Source: Microcaldota archaeon | GTDB lineage: Archaea; Micrarchaeota; Micrarchaeia; Micrarchaeales; CABMGC01 | DNA length: 39,046 nt | Direction of reading: 5' to 3' | Assembly: GCA_021803425.1 (NCBI GenBank) | Contig: JAJZLN010000025.1 | Location: 1 to 39,046 of the forward strand | Shown here: in pieces, positions 1 through 9,356 of the stretch | Position numbering within the stretch: the first letter of the stretch is position 1 | Layout: each line of letters starts with the position of its first letter | Position numbers and translations under genes: made by a program | The notes under the pieces: generated by a model | Told to the model about the DNA's origin: nothing | Database searches by the model: none | The model's input: the letters and a program-made list of their open reading frames with translations, nothing else

Positions 1-1433
1 TATGCGCTCAGAGTTTCATATTCATTGGAATCTACTACAACATTCGAAGCTGAAATTGTTGGAATACTGAGTTGTGGATTTATTCTTATTGCGTTGTAAA
101 TTAATATCGCGTTTGTTCCGGTAAGTCCTGACAGCCCTTCAAGTCCAGTCGTGCTGTCCTGCGCATAGCCATACAACATCAATGTGCCATACACTGTCTG
201 ACTGTAGGGGACATTGAGCTGCGATTGGATTCCATTGAATGTTATATCAATTGTGTTTCCAGATTCGGCATACAAGTCCAAAGTCAATGCATTATTTGCA
301 TCTAAATACTCTACCGCGCTTTCGGGGACCGATATCGTATTTACTGTACCTCCTCCATCATTAGACACATAAGCTAAAGTTCCGGAAGGATTGAACAACA
401 CATAATCCGGTTGAAAAAGACCCTGTATTGTGTTTGTAACAGTATTTGTTACGGTGTTTATCACGCTTATGGTGTTTCCTCCAGTTTGGCAACTGAAAAA
501 ACAACCATTATTTGCGACATATGCAAGAGCGCCAGAAGGATCGAATGAAACGCCTATTGGATAGGATCCTACATTTATTGTGTTTATTACGGTGTTTGTA
601 GAAGTTTCTATCACGCTTACGCTGCTGCTTCCGTAATTCGATACATATGCAATTGTGCCCTGCGGATTCAATGAAACAGAATAAGGCCACGTTCCAACGA
701 TTATGGTATTTACAACAGCATTGGCTGCAACATTTATTACGTTAACGGTTCCGCTTCCCAGATTAGGTACATATGCAAGCGTTCCTGAAGGGTTGAATGT
801 GGCTATGTATGGGTCAGAACCCACAGTTATCGTATTTATCACGGTGTTAGTTGCAACATCTATGACATTTACCGTCCCGCTGTCATGGTTTGATACATAT
901 GCAAGAGTGCCTGAAGGATTGAATGACACTCCATCAGGACTAGAACCCACAGTTATCGTATTTATCACGGTGTTCGTTGCAACATCTATGACATTTACAG
1001 TATCGCTTCCATAATTTGCTACATATGCAATAGTCCCCAGATAGTTCAGGGCCACATCGCGCGGCTCTGTGCCTACGGTTATTGTGTTTATTACACTATT
1101 CGTTGCGGTGTCAATGACGCTGACTGTCCCGCTCCCAAAATTAGCAACATATACTAATGATCCGGAAGGCGAAATTGCGAGCCCCACAGGTTCAAAGCCC
1201 ACGCCAACAGTGCTAATTGTCTGGTCTTGGAGGCCGTTGTCCGCTATCAATACATATTCTCCCTTATAAGGACCTATGCCCCCGCTTATAATTGCATTTG
1301 ATATGGCTCTCTGGCCTACATCTATCGAAGTGTTTGATAGCGTAAGAAAACTATTTGATGATGTCAGTTGCGCGTGCGTAATTATGCACAGACAAGCCGC
1401 CGTAATAATAAAAAATACAAAATACTTCTGCAT
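1..1433 (-). CDS. Secreted/surface YVTN-type beta-propeller repeat protein (partial, continues beyond left edge)
   Basis: Reverse-strand reading from ATG at 1433: MQKYFVFFIITAACLCIITHAQLTSSNS (signal peptide-like), then repeats such as PSGTLAYVSNHDSGTVNVIDVATNTVINTITVGS. The frame stays open to the window edge. Absent from the ORF track, presumably because it has no stop in the window. Confidence 0.9.
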   Translation of the reverse strand, partial: MQKYFVFFIITAACLCIITHAQLTSSNSFLTLSNTSIDVGQRAISNAIISGGIGPYKGEYVLIADNGLQDQTISTVGVGFEPVGLAISPSGSLVYVANFGSGTVSVIDTATNSVINTITVGTEPRDVALNYLGTIAYVANYGSDTVNVIDVATNTVINTITVGSSPDGVSFNPSGTLAYVSNHDSGTVNVIDVATNTVINTITVGSDPYIATFNPSGTLAYVPNLGSGTVNVINVAANAVVNTIIVGTWPYSVSLNPQGTIAYVSNYGSSSVSVIETSTNTVINTINVGSYPIGVSFDPSGALAYVANNGCFFSCQTGGNTISVINTVTNTVTNTIQGLFQPDYVLFNPSGTLAYVSNDGGGTVNTISVPESAVEYLDANNALTLDLYAESGNTIDITFNGIQSQLNVPYSQTVYGTLMLYGYAQDSTTGLEGLSGLTGTNAILIYNAIRINPQLSIPTISASNVVVDSNEYETLSA

Positions 1434-1557
1434 AAAATATTCCAACCAGCAAGAGAACTAATCCGTTAAACTATAAAAACAGTTGTATCATAGTTTCTAG
1501 CAAAAATTACGAATATTCTGCAAAAGATTTAATAACTTCAATTGCCCTGTATTTACC

Positions 1558-1911
1558 ATGGATGCTAACGTTGCTGCGATATTAATATTCATACTGGTTT
1601 CGGTCTTTACTCCAGTATCCTTCATCATTACCTCAAAATTATTGAGGAGGAATACTACGCGCAATGCAGTTAAGGACTCCCCGTTTGAGAGCGCCGAGGA
1701 AAGCGTGGGATCACAGATAAGCGTGATGCACGAATACATGCATTATTTTCTGATATTCCTTGCATATGAAATACTTGTTGCAGTGGTGCTTGTATGGTCG
1801 CCGATAGTGCGATCTTTAGGCAGGATTCAGAGTGCAGCGATACTTCTGCTCCTCTTTCTCGGGATAGTGTTTTCAGGTTTTATACTTCTGATTGCAAGAA
1901 GGAATGAATAG
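1558..1911 (+). CDS. nuoA: NADH-quinone oxidoreductase-like subunit A
   Basis: Small 3-TM protein, first gene of a syntenic complex I operon. Confidence 0.8.
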   Translation: MDANVAAILIFILVSVFTPVSFIITSKLLRRNTTRNAVKDSPFESAEESVGSQISVMHEYMHYFLIFLAYEILVAVVLVWSPIVRSLGRIQSAAILLLLFLGIVFSGFILLIARRNE

Positions 1912-1919
1912 TGCATATT

Positions 1920-2498
1920 ATGGAAGAAAATGATGTTGGTTCAAAAGAATTTGAGAATGCAAAGCAGGAGATGGACAGGCTTGTCTACGAGTCACTTAAG
2001 GAAAAGGAAATAAAGCCGAATGCCATGTTTGCCAAGCTTTCAGAGCTGACAAAAGCAATGTCAGTGACAAAAGGCGTAGTCAAATGGTCAAGGGTAAATT
2101 CTCTTTGGCCAATGCAGTTCGGGCTTGCCTGCTGTGCCATAGAGCTAATGGATTTTGGTTCGGCAAGGATAGATGCAGAGAGGAAAGGCTACCTTCTTTT
2201 TAGGGGAACTCCGCGACAATGCGATGTGATGATCATTGCAGGTTGGGTTACAAAGTCAATGGTGCCTGAGATAAAGAGGCTGTACGAGCAGATGTCAAAG
2301 CCCCGCTACATAATCGCTTTCGGAGAGTGTGCAACATGCGGTGGCCCATGGTGGGAAAGTTACAACATAGTCAAGGGAATAGACCAGGTGCTTCCAGTTG
2401 ACGTCTATGTTGCAGGATGCCCTCCCAAACCTGAAAATCTGTTCGAGGCTCTTATAAAACTGCAGAAGAAGATAGATGGTAAAATTGAAAGTAGATAG
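1920..2498 (+). CDS. nuoB: Complex I subunit B (N2 Fe-S cluster subunit)
   Basis: FGLACCAIELM, GECATCGGPWW and VYVAGCPPKPE motifs. The ORF can also start at GTG 1911, overlapping the nuoA stop. Confidence 0.95.
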   Translation: MEENDVGSKEFENAKQEMDRLVYESLKEKEIKPNAMFAKLSELTKAMSVTKGVVKWSRVNSLWPMQFGLACCAIELMDFGSARIDAERKGYLLFRGTPRQCDVMIIAGWVTKSMVPEIKRLYEQMSKPRYIIAFGECATCGGPWWESYNIVKGIDQVLPVDVYVAGCPPKPENLFEALIKLQKKIDGKIESR

Positions 2499-2862
2499 AG
2501 ACGCTCTTCTGGGCACAATAAGTAAGATGAAAAGTGAAGGCTGGGAATTCTTGGTAAAGATAACTGCCGTTGATTACAAAGATCACGTAGATGTACTTTA
2601 TATCATAAGGGATTTGGCCAAGTCAAAGGACGAGATACTCGAGGTGACTCTACAGCCAACGGACCTTTGGCTTCCTACGATATTCAACATACATCAATCT
2701 GCAGATTGGTATGAAAGGGAACTATCGGAAATGTTCGGTGTAGAGATAAAGGGCCGGTTGGTGCCGAGGCTATTTTTGGAGAAATGGGATGGCATAGATC
2801 CACCGCTGAGGAAGAGTTTTGTTTGGGATTCAACATACAGGACAAGTGATGATAAGCAATGA
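2476..2862 (+). CDS. nuoC: Complex I subunit C
   Basis: SADWYERELSEMFGVEIKG and WDGIDPPLRK; overlaps nuoB end. Confidence 0.92.
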   Translation: MVKLKVDRDALLGTISKMKSEGWEFLVKITAVDYKDHVDVLYIIRDLAKSKDEILEVTLQPTDLWLPTIFNIHQSADWYERELSEMFGVEIKGRLVPRLFLEKWDGIDPPLRKSFVWDSTYRTSDDKQ

Positions 2863-3953
2863 CGATAACAAGGATCAACATAGGCCCGGTGCATCCAAGC
2901 ACACACGGGGTTATAAGGCTTGTAGTGGATCTTGATGGCGATACTATAGTCAAGGTTGAGCCCCATGTAGGGTTTCTACATAGGGGCGTCGAGAAGCTTG
3001 CAGAGACAAGAATGTACATGCAGATACCGCCTTATACCGAAAAACTCGATTATGTTGCGCCTCTCGCCTATGATGAAGCATATGTCGCAACTGTCGAAGC
3101 CGCCCTCGGTATCGAGGTAAAGGAACGGGCGCAATACCTGAGGGTAATAGAGCTTGAGCTTCAAAGGATTGCTAGCCACCTTTTGGGCATAGGCACCCTA
3201 TGCAATGATATAGGCCAGATGTTCACTACATTCATGTGGGCGTTCAAGGACAGGGATATGGTATTGGATCTGCTTCAGGAAGCTACAGGTTCAAGGATGT
3301 TCCATGTAAACATGCGCCTCGGAGGCCTGCATTCCGATGTGCCTCCTGATTTTGTGGATCACACAATAAGCCTTATGGATTATATGGAAAAAAGGATAGT
3401 TCATTACGAGAAATACATAGAGAAGAACACTACATTCAAGGAGAGGATGGTGGGGGTAGGTGTTCTTACAAAGGAGAAAGCGATTGAGCTTGGCGTTGCT
3501 GGGCCTGTTTTAAGGGCTTCAGGAATCAACTACGATGTAAGGAAAAACAGGCCTTATTATGTTTATGACAAGTTCCATTTCAATACCAAAACTCTTTATG
3601 ATGGGGACAATTTTTCAAGGTATAAGGTAAGGATGCTGGAGCTCAAGGAGAGTGTAAGGATCATCAAGGCTGTTGCAAGGGCTATGCCAGATGGTGATGC
3701 ATTGGGAATGCCCATAAAATTAAGGAGCCCAAATCCGGTAAACCGGATTGCTGTGGTGAGCAGAGAGTTACCAAGGGGCGAGTGCCTTTTGTATATGGTG
3801 GCAGATCCGCAGAAACCATACAGGCTTTCGATAAGGTCACCAAATATGATAAATCTCGCAGCAATAAGCCACATGGCAAAAGGCGCAAGGTTTGCGGACC
3901 TGTTTGCTATACTGGGATCTCTTGACATAGTCATGGGATGTATAGATCGGTGA
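2859..3953 (+). CDS. nuoD: Complex I subunit D (49 kDa-type)
   Basis: NIGPVHPSTHGVIRLVVDLDGD start and C-terminal FAILGSLDIVMGCIDR. Confidence 0.97.
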   Translation: MTITRINIGPVHPSTHGVIRLVVDLDGDTIVKVEPHVGFLHRGVEKLAETRMYMQIPPYTEKLDYVAPLAYDEAYVATVEAALGIEVKERAQYLRVIELELQRIASHLLGIGTLCNDIGQMFTTFMWAFKDRDMVLDLLQEATGSRMFHVNMRLGGLHSDVPPDFVDHTISLMDYMEKRIVHYEKYIEKNTTFKERMVGVGVLTKEKAIELGVAGPVLRASGINYDVRKNRPYYVYDKFHFNTKTLYDGDNFSRYKVRMLELKESVRIIKAVARAMPDGDALGMPIKLRSPNPVNRIAVVSRELPRGECLLYMVADPQKPYRLSIRSPNMINLAAISHMAKGARFADLFAILGSLDIVMGCIDR

Positions 3954-3960
3954 AACTTTT

Positions 3961-4974
3961 ATGCCCTACAATAATACTATAGGTAACATTGCAAACATTC
4001 CTTATTGGATGGGGTCGCAGAATCCATTGTACAACATAATAGGAATAATAATATATGTAATAATAATTTCAATAACATTTTCAATATTCGGGTACGTGGT
4101 CGGTTGGTTAGAGAGGAAATTAATAGCGAGGGCCCAGAATAGGCATGGGCCAACGTATGTTGGGATGTGGGGATTTCTTCAGAACTTCGCAGACCTTGTA
4201 AAGCTGCTTGCCAAGGAAGACATAATAATGGAGCGCGCAGACAAGCTTCTGTTCATGGTTTCAATACCTCTGATACTTGCACTGTCCGTATTTGTAATAC
4301 TCCTATTTCCCTATTCCCCTTCTCTTCAGGCAACAAGCCTGAATTTTGGGCTGTTGATTATACTTACGATAATTGCCTTCTTTCCAATAACCCTTTTTGC
4401 GGCAGGATTCTCTACTGGAAACAAGTTTGCAGGAATAAGCGCGCAAAGGTCTGTGCTCATACTACTAAGCTATGAAATACCTACTGTCCTTGTAGTTGCA
4501 TCAATAGTGCTGATCTCCGGAAGCTATAACATGGCAAGCATAGTTGCCTCGCAATCAAGCTATTACTACGTCCTGCTCGTGCCAATAGGTTTCATAGTCT
4601 TCTTCATAGCCCTTCTTGCAGAGTTTGAAAGGCCGCCGTTCGATTTGAGGGAAGCCGACTCTGAACTAATATCTGGTTGGCTTACCGATGTAAGTGCCCC
4701 GTATTACGCCCTTGCGCTTTTCATAGACTATGCAAGGATGTTTCTTGGCAGCATACTTATAGCGATATTATTCTTTGGCGGATGGCTTGGGCCCTCGTTT
4801 CTTCCTCCGTTCTTCTGGATTGTAGCTAAGGCATTCATAATATCCATATTTATAATAATGATCAGGGCAACCGCATTTAGGATGAGGATAGACAGGATAC
4901 TAAGGTTTGGGTGGGAGTGGCTCATACCTCTGTCATTAATAAATCTTATAATCGCATATATATTGTTTGTGTGA
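3961..4974 (+). CDS. nuoH: Complex I membrane subunit H
   Basis: ERKLIARAQNRHGPTYVGMWGFLQNFADLVKLLAKED and FERPPFDLREADSELISG. Confidence 0.97.
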   Translation: MPYNNTIGNIANIPYWMGSQNPLYNIIGIIIYVIIISITFSIFGYVVGWLERKLIARAQNRHGPTYVGMWGFLQNFADLVKLLAKEDIIMERADKLLFMVSIPLILALSVFVILLFPYSPSLQATSLNFGLLIILTIIAFFPITLFAAGFSTGNKFAGISAQRSVLILLSYEIPTVLVVASIVLISGSYNMASIVASQSSYYYVLLVPIGFIVFFIALLAEFERPPFDLREADSELISGWLTDVSAPYYALALFIDYARMFLGSILIAILFFGGWLGPSFLPPFFWIVAKAFIISIFIIMIRATAFRMRIDRILRFGWEWLIPLSLINLIIAYILFV

Positions 4975-4977
4975 AGT

Positions 4978-5346
4978 GTGACAATGATAGGGCCTTTGGC
5001 TAAGACCATAAAAGCAGCTGTGTTTGAAAAGAGATTCACAACTGAATTTCCAGAGAAGAGGGAATCTATGCCTGATAGCTACAGGGGTAGGCTGCGGCTC
5101 GACATGGATACGTGCATAAGCTGTTCTGCATGCGCGATAATATGCCCGAACAAGACAATAACAATGGTAAGTGTGCTTACAGATAAAGGAGACAAGATAA
5201 TGCCCCAAGTCGGGCATGAGCGGTGCCTGTTCTGTGCTCTGTGCGCCGAAGTTTGCCCTCCAAAATGCCTTACTCTTACCAAAAGCTACGAGTTCGAGGC
5301 GTATGACAAAAGGGAGTTGCTTACACGACCAGAGGAGCTTGAGTAG
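4978..5346 (+). CDS. nuoI: Complex I subunit I, 2x[4Fe-4S] ferredoxin-like
   Basis: CISCSACAIICP and CLFCALCAEVCP motifs. Confidence 0.95.
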   Translation: MTMIGPLAKTIKAAVFEKRFTTEFPEKRESMPDSYRGRLRLDMDTCISCSACAIICPNKTITMVSVLTDKGDKIMPQVGHERCLFCALCAEVCPPKCLTLTKSYEFEAYDKRELLTRPEELE

Positions 5347-5351
5347 GTAAT

Positions 5352-5828
5352 ATGCTAGAAGTATATATATTTTCCATAATCTCTGCGATGACAATTGCGG
5401 CATCAGTGCTAGTCACCGCATCAAAGAAACTGCTTTATTCGGCAATCTTTCTTGCAATTGCGTTTTTAGGCAGCGCTCTTTTATTCTTCCTCATAGGACA
5501 GACAATGATAGCGTTGCTCCAGCTCATAGTTTTTGTTGGAGGATTATCCACATTCCTGATAGTCTCAATTGCTTCTGAGAACAAATTACCAAGGCTAATA
5601 AATTTATGGCACTTTGTTGCAGTCGCAGTGATACTGTTTGCAGCAATATTCTACACCACATCTGCATTTATGCCTTATACCAGTGCGTCACCAAGCAATT
5701 TCCTGGATGTCGCATCTGCAGCTTTAAGCACAGGATACGCCGTTTTCTACATAATGGCAATGTTGCTGTTTGCTGTAGCACTTAGCGGAGTCTTTATAAT
5801 AAAAAAATTTACAAAGCTGTTGGTTTGA
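5352..5828 (+). CDS. nuoJ: Complex I membrane subunit J
   Basis: FLIGQTMIALLQLIVFVGGLSTFLIVSI; operon position. Confidence 0.85.
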   Translation: MLEVYIFSIISAMTIAASVLVTASKKLLYSAIFLAIAFLGSALLFFLIGQTMIALLQLIVFVGGLSTFLIVSIASENKLPRLINLWHFVAVAVILFAAIFYTTSAFMPYTSASPSNFLDVASAALSTGYAVFYIMAMLLFAVALSGVFIIKKFTKLLV

Positions 5829-6137
5829 ATGATACCTCCAATATACCTATTTGCGCTTTCATTTTCGCTCTTGTCAATAGGGCTTGCCAGCATAGCCTCA
5901 AACCGTAACATAATAGTGATGCTGCTTTCAGTCGAGCTGATATTTATTGCCAGTACCATAATACTTGCGTCATCATTCTATTACAATCCAAAGACCAGCC
6001 CGGACGCTGTAATAATGCTTTTCTCGATATTCTCCGTGGCGGCTGTAGAGGTAATGGCAGTAATAACATTCTATATATACCTTAAATACAGCGGTACAGG
6101 ATTTGATATGAGGAAGCTTTCGAAGATCAGATGGTGA
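5829..6137 (+). CDS. nuoK: Complex I membrane subunit K
   Basis: NIIVMLLSVELIFIAS, three TMs, operon position. Confidence 0.9.
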   Translation: MIPPIYLFALSFSLLSIGLASIASNRNIIVMLLSVELIFIASTIILASSFYYNPKTSPDAVIMLFSIFSVAAVEVMAVITFYIYLKYSGTGFDMRKLSKIRW

Positions 6138-7930
6138 AAATTATGCTTGCACTTGTAGTAATTGTACCACTCATTGCAGCAATATTGGGTATAGCTGCAG
6201 TAAAGGATCCGAAAAAAGCCAAATACATTGCGGTTGCAGGATCCATAATAAGCTTCGCATCGGTTGCACTTGTCGGATACGGTACGGCAACCATTCCTTG
6301 GCTCAGCGTCGGCGTGCATGTATTTAACATATCGATAAGTGTGACCCCACTTAATTACCTACTTCTCTTTCTTGTCTTGTTAGTGGGAGTTTTTGTAATG
6401 GTATACTCCGTAGGTTACATGACTACGCTTAGTGAGCACAGAAGGTTCTTTCTTGAGATAATTGCGTTTCAGACGGCAATGGCGGTATTCGCAGTAAGCG
6501 GCAATTTCATAACGCTTTTCTTTGCCTGGGAATTTCTAAGCCTTACCAGTTACCTTCTCATAGGCTTCTGGAATCACAGAGATTCTGCAAATCGTGCTGC
6601 AAGAAGATCCCTCACCATAATATTCATAGGCGATCTTGCGCTTCTCGGATCAATAATAATGTTCTGGAGCGCATTCGGAACCCTTGAATTTTCAAGCATA
6701 ATATCAATGCTAAGTTCTGTGCATCCAGCAGGCGTTTCGATAGCTTCTATGCTTCTTCTTATAGCGATATTTACGAAATCCGCCCAGTTCCCGTTCCATG
6801 AGTGGCTCATAGATGCAATGGAAGGCCCAACCCCCGTATCCGCATTCCTGCATTCAAGCACAATGGTGAAGGCAGGAGTATTTGTTGCAATAATTCTTGC
6901 ACCAATATTCTATGTAGGTGGAACTGACGGATTCATGGTTGCAATAGGCATTGTAACTGCAGTAATCGCGACAGTAGCCGCAGCAAGGGAAATGCATATA
7001 AAAAAGGTAATAGCATATTCGACAATACAGGAGCTCTCCATAATGCTTGTCGCGGCCGGAAGCTCCTTCATTCTTCCTGCAATATACTTCTTTTTTGCGC
7101 AGACATTCTATAAGGCGCTTCTATTCTTCAGCTCAGGTGTCTCAATGGAGTCTACCGGCAAGGAAAATCTTAATGACATGTACGGCCTCCGCTCTTCAAA
7201 GATTTTATATGCATCAACTATATTCGGCGTACTGTCTCTTGCTGGCTTCATACCATTCTCCGGTTTCTTTGCAAGCAGCCTTATAGGGACAAGCCTGCTC
7301 TCTAACACCGTTGTATACGCAATAATGCTCGGCATAAGCATGCTCACAAGTTTTTATATATTCCGTTGGGTATCCTTCCAGGCGAGAACCACAAAGAGCG
7401 TGGAGATTACGGCCAATTACATGTCGACTCCAGCAAGCATGAAATACCCCATTGCACTTCTAGCCGCATTTACCCTTCTTGCATCGGCATTCATAATCTA
7501 CATGCCCGGCTTCCTTAATTACGGCGGATATCTGAATTATCTCAGCATTCCCAATTCAGTCAACCTCTCAATTCAGGATGGCATATTATTCACAATACTG
7601 GTATCTGCCGGTGCGGCGCTTGCATACCTAGTCTATTACAAGAACATCATAAAGTTCAGCGCAAAATCAATGGACATATTCCTTTACACTAGGCCCATAA
7701 TGAATTTGATATACAGAGTATTTACCATGGTGACATACGGTATTGCGGAAGGGGCATCGGTATTCGACTCGTACCTGAGCGACGGGTTCGACATGCTCGG
7801 TAGGCTTACATATCGCTCAGGGTACATATTAAGGAGAGCATCAGTCGGCGACATAAACATGTACGCCCTGATATTCATAATAGGCATCATCGCGCTATTA
7901 ATACCATTTTATCTGCTGGTGATAGTCTGA
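6131..7930 (+). CDS. nuoL: Complex I antiporter-like subunit L
   Basis: FPFHEWLIDAMEGPTPVSAFLHSSTMVKAGVF; 599 aa multi-pass. Confidence 0.96.
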   Translation: MVKIMLALVVIVPLIAAILGIAAVKDPKKAKYIAVAGSIISFASVALVGYGTATIPWLSVGVHVFNISISVTPLNYLLLFLVLLVGVFVMVYSVGYMTTLSEHRRFFLEIIAFQTAMAVFAVSGNFITLFFAWEFLSLTSYLLIGFWNHRDSANRAARRSLTIIFIGDLALLGSIIMFWSAFGTLEFSSIISMLSSVHPAGVSIASMLLLIAIFTKSAQFPFHEWLIDAMEGPTPVSAFLHSSTMVKAGVFVAIILAPIFYVGGTDGFMVAIGIVTAVIATVAAAREMHIKKVIAYSTIQELSIMLVAAGSSFILPAIYFFFAQTFYKALLFFSSGVSMESTGKENLNDMYGLRSSKILYASTIFGVLSLAGFIPFSGFFASSLIGTSLLSNTVVYAIMLGISMLTSFYIFRWVSFQARTTKSVEITANYMSTPASMKYPIALLAAFTLLASAFIIYMPGFLNYGGYLNYLSIPNSVNLSIQDGILFTILVSAGAALAYLVYYKNIIKFSAKSMDIFLYTRPIMNLIYRVFTMVTYGIAEGASVFDSYLSDGFDMLGRLTYRSGYILRRASVGDINMYALIFIIGIIALLIPFYLLVIV

Positions 7931-7965
7931 TACTTGCATATGCACTATTTGCACTTGCCTTTCTA

Positions 7966-9291
7966 ATGGTATTGGGAAATCTGCTATTCCGGCTAGGGAA
8001 GCGCTCAAAAATGCAGTTATATTTCAACATTGCCGCCCTTTCCCTCTTAATCATAACAATAGTTGCGCTCCTTACCTCAGGATATTCCGGCGTCTTGCTA
8101 AATACCTTCTCATTCAACGGATTTTCTCTCTTTTTCGCCCTCATATTCACTGCAGGGCTTTTACTTATAAATCTCATATCATTCAGCTTTTCGGAGAACT
8201 ATCAAGATTTTGCACTAGTGTCATTGTTTTCGCTTCTGGGAATGTATGTCGTTGCATCATCAGTTTCCCTGATAACAATATTCCTTGGGCTTGAATTGTC
8301 CACAATGCCCATGGTGTTCGCAATACTTTTTTCAAGGAAGGGCACCGAAGCCGCGGCAAAGCTCCTGATAATGTCTGCAATAGCAATAGCCGTTCTCTCA
8401 TTTTCAATAGTGCTTCTGTTCAGCTCCACAAACAGTCTTGGCCTAAAGTCGTATTCGCAGGGAGGGATAATGGCATTCGCTGCGATCCTTTTCATAGCAA
8501 GCATTGGATTTGAGGCATCCATATTCCCATTCAATGTGCTCATACCCGACGTATACACCGGGGCGCAGGCGTATGTTACCGGCATGCTGGGCGGTGTAAA
8601 CAAAAAAGTGGGATTTGCAGCATTGATGCAGGTGCTAATACTGGTATTCATATCAAACAGGGAGCTCTTCATGCTCGTTGCGGCGCTTTCGGTGCTTACG
8701 ATGTTCTATGGAAACATAGTTGCTCTGATGCAGAAAAACACGAAGAGAATGCTTGCATACTCCTCAATATCCCAGGCAGGCTACATACTCATAGGCATTG
8801 CAGTCGCAACCAGCTCCGGCGCAGCGGCAAGCATGTTCCAGATATTCGCACACATGTTCATATTCATAGGCATGCTTGCAATAGTTGCCATACTTGAGAG
8901 AAGAAATAGGAATGGGATAGATGATCTGATAGGTCTTAACGGGGAAAACAGGTATCTCGCATTTGCCATGACCTTATTCATGCTTTCTCTTATAGGCCTG
9001 CCGCTTACTACCGGGTTTGTCGGAAAGTTCCTGATATTCCTTAGTGCGGTAAATGCGGGCTTTGTCTGGCTTGCAATTATAGGGATCTTGAATAGCGTTA
9101 TCTCAATACTTTATTATGCAAGGGCCATAATGGCTATGTATACCGTGAAAGAAGGGGCAAGGAGCATACACGTTGAGCCGCAACTCATGATTGCTATTTT
9201 TATATGTATAGGAATTACTCTTGCATTCGGCATATATCCTGCGCCTCTCTTGTCCTTTACAGGCAATGCAGCGGCATATCTCTTCCATTAA
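7966..9291 (+). CDS. nuoN: Complex I antiporter-like subunit N
   Basis: FPFNVLIPDVYTGAQAYVTGMLGGVNKKVGFAAL resembles the NuoN PDVYEGAPTPVT...K.GFA motif rather than NuoM; follows nuoL. Confidence 0.85.
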   Translation: MVLGNLLFRLGKRSKMQLYFNIAALSLLIITIVALLTSGYSGVLLNTFSFNGFSLFFALIFTAGLLLINLISFSFSENYQDFALVSLFSLLGMYVVASSVSLITIFLGLELSTMPMVFAILFSRKGTEAAAKLLIMSAIAIAVLSFSIVLLFSSTNSLGLKSYSQGGIMAFAAILFIASIGFEASIFPFNVLIPDVYTGAQAYVTGMLGGVNKKVGFAALMQVLILVFISNRELFMLVAALSVLTMFYGNIVALMQKNTKRMLAYSSISQAGYILIGIAVATSSGAAASMFQIFAHMFIFIGMLAIVAILERRNRNGIDDLIGLNGENRYLAFAMTLFMLSLIGLPLTTGFVGKFLIFLSAVNAGFVWLAIIGILNSVISILYYARAIMAMYTVKEGARSIHVEPQLMIAIFICIGITLAFGIYPAPLLSFTGNAAAYLFH

Positions 9292-9356
9292 ATTGAATCG
9301 GCCGTATGCCACAAAAAGCGTATATATCTGAAAATACACAAAAATAATGTGTAAAA

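Noticed and set aside
816-1000. CRISPR-like regular spacing of repeats
   Set aside because: The 126-bp periodicity is in frame and encodes 42-aa beta-propeller blades; there are no short palindromic repeats with unique spacers.
703-1269. Plus-strand ORFs 703-1014 and 1069-1269 with repeats
   Set aside because: They are antisense readings of the YVTN repeats, which are clearly coding on the minus strand.
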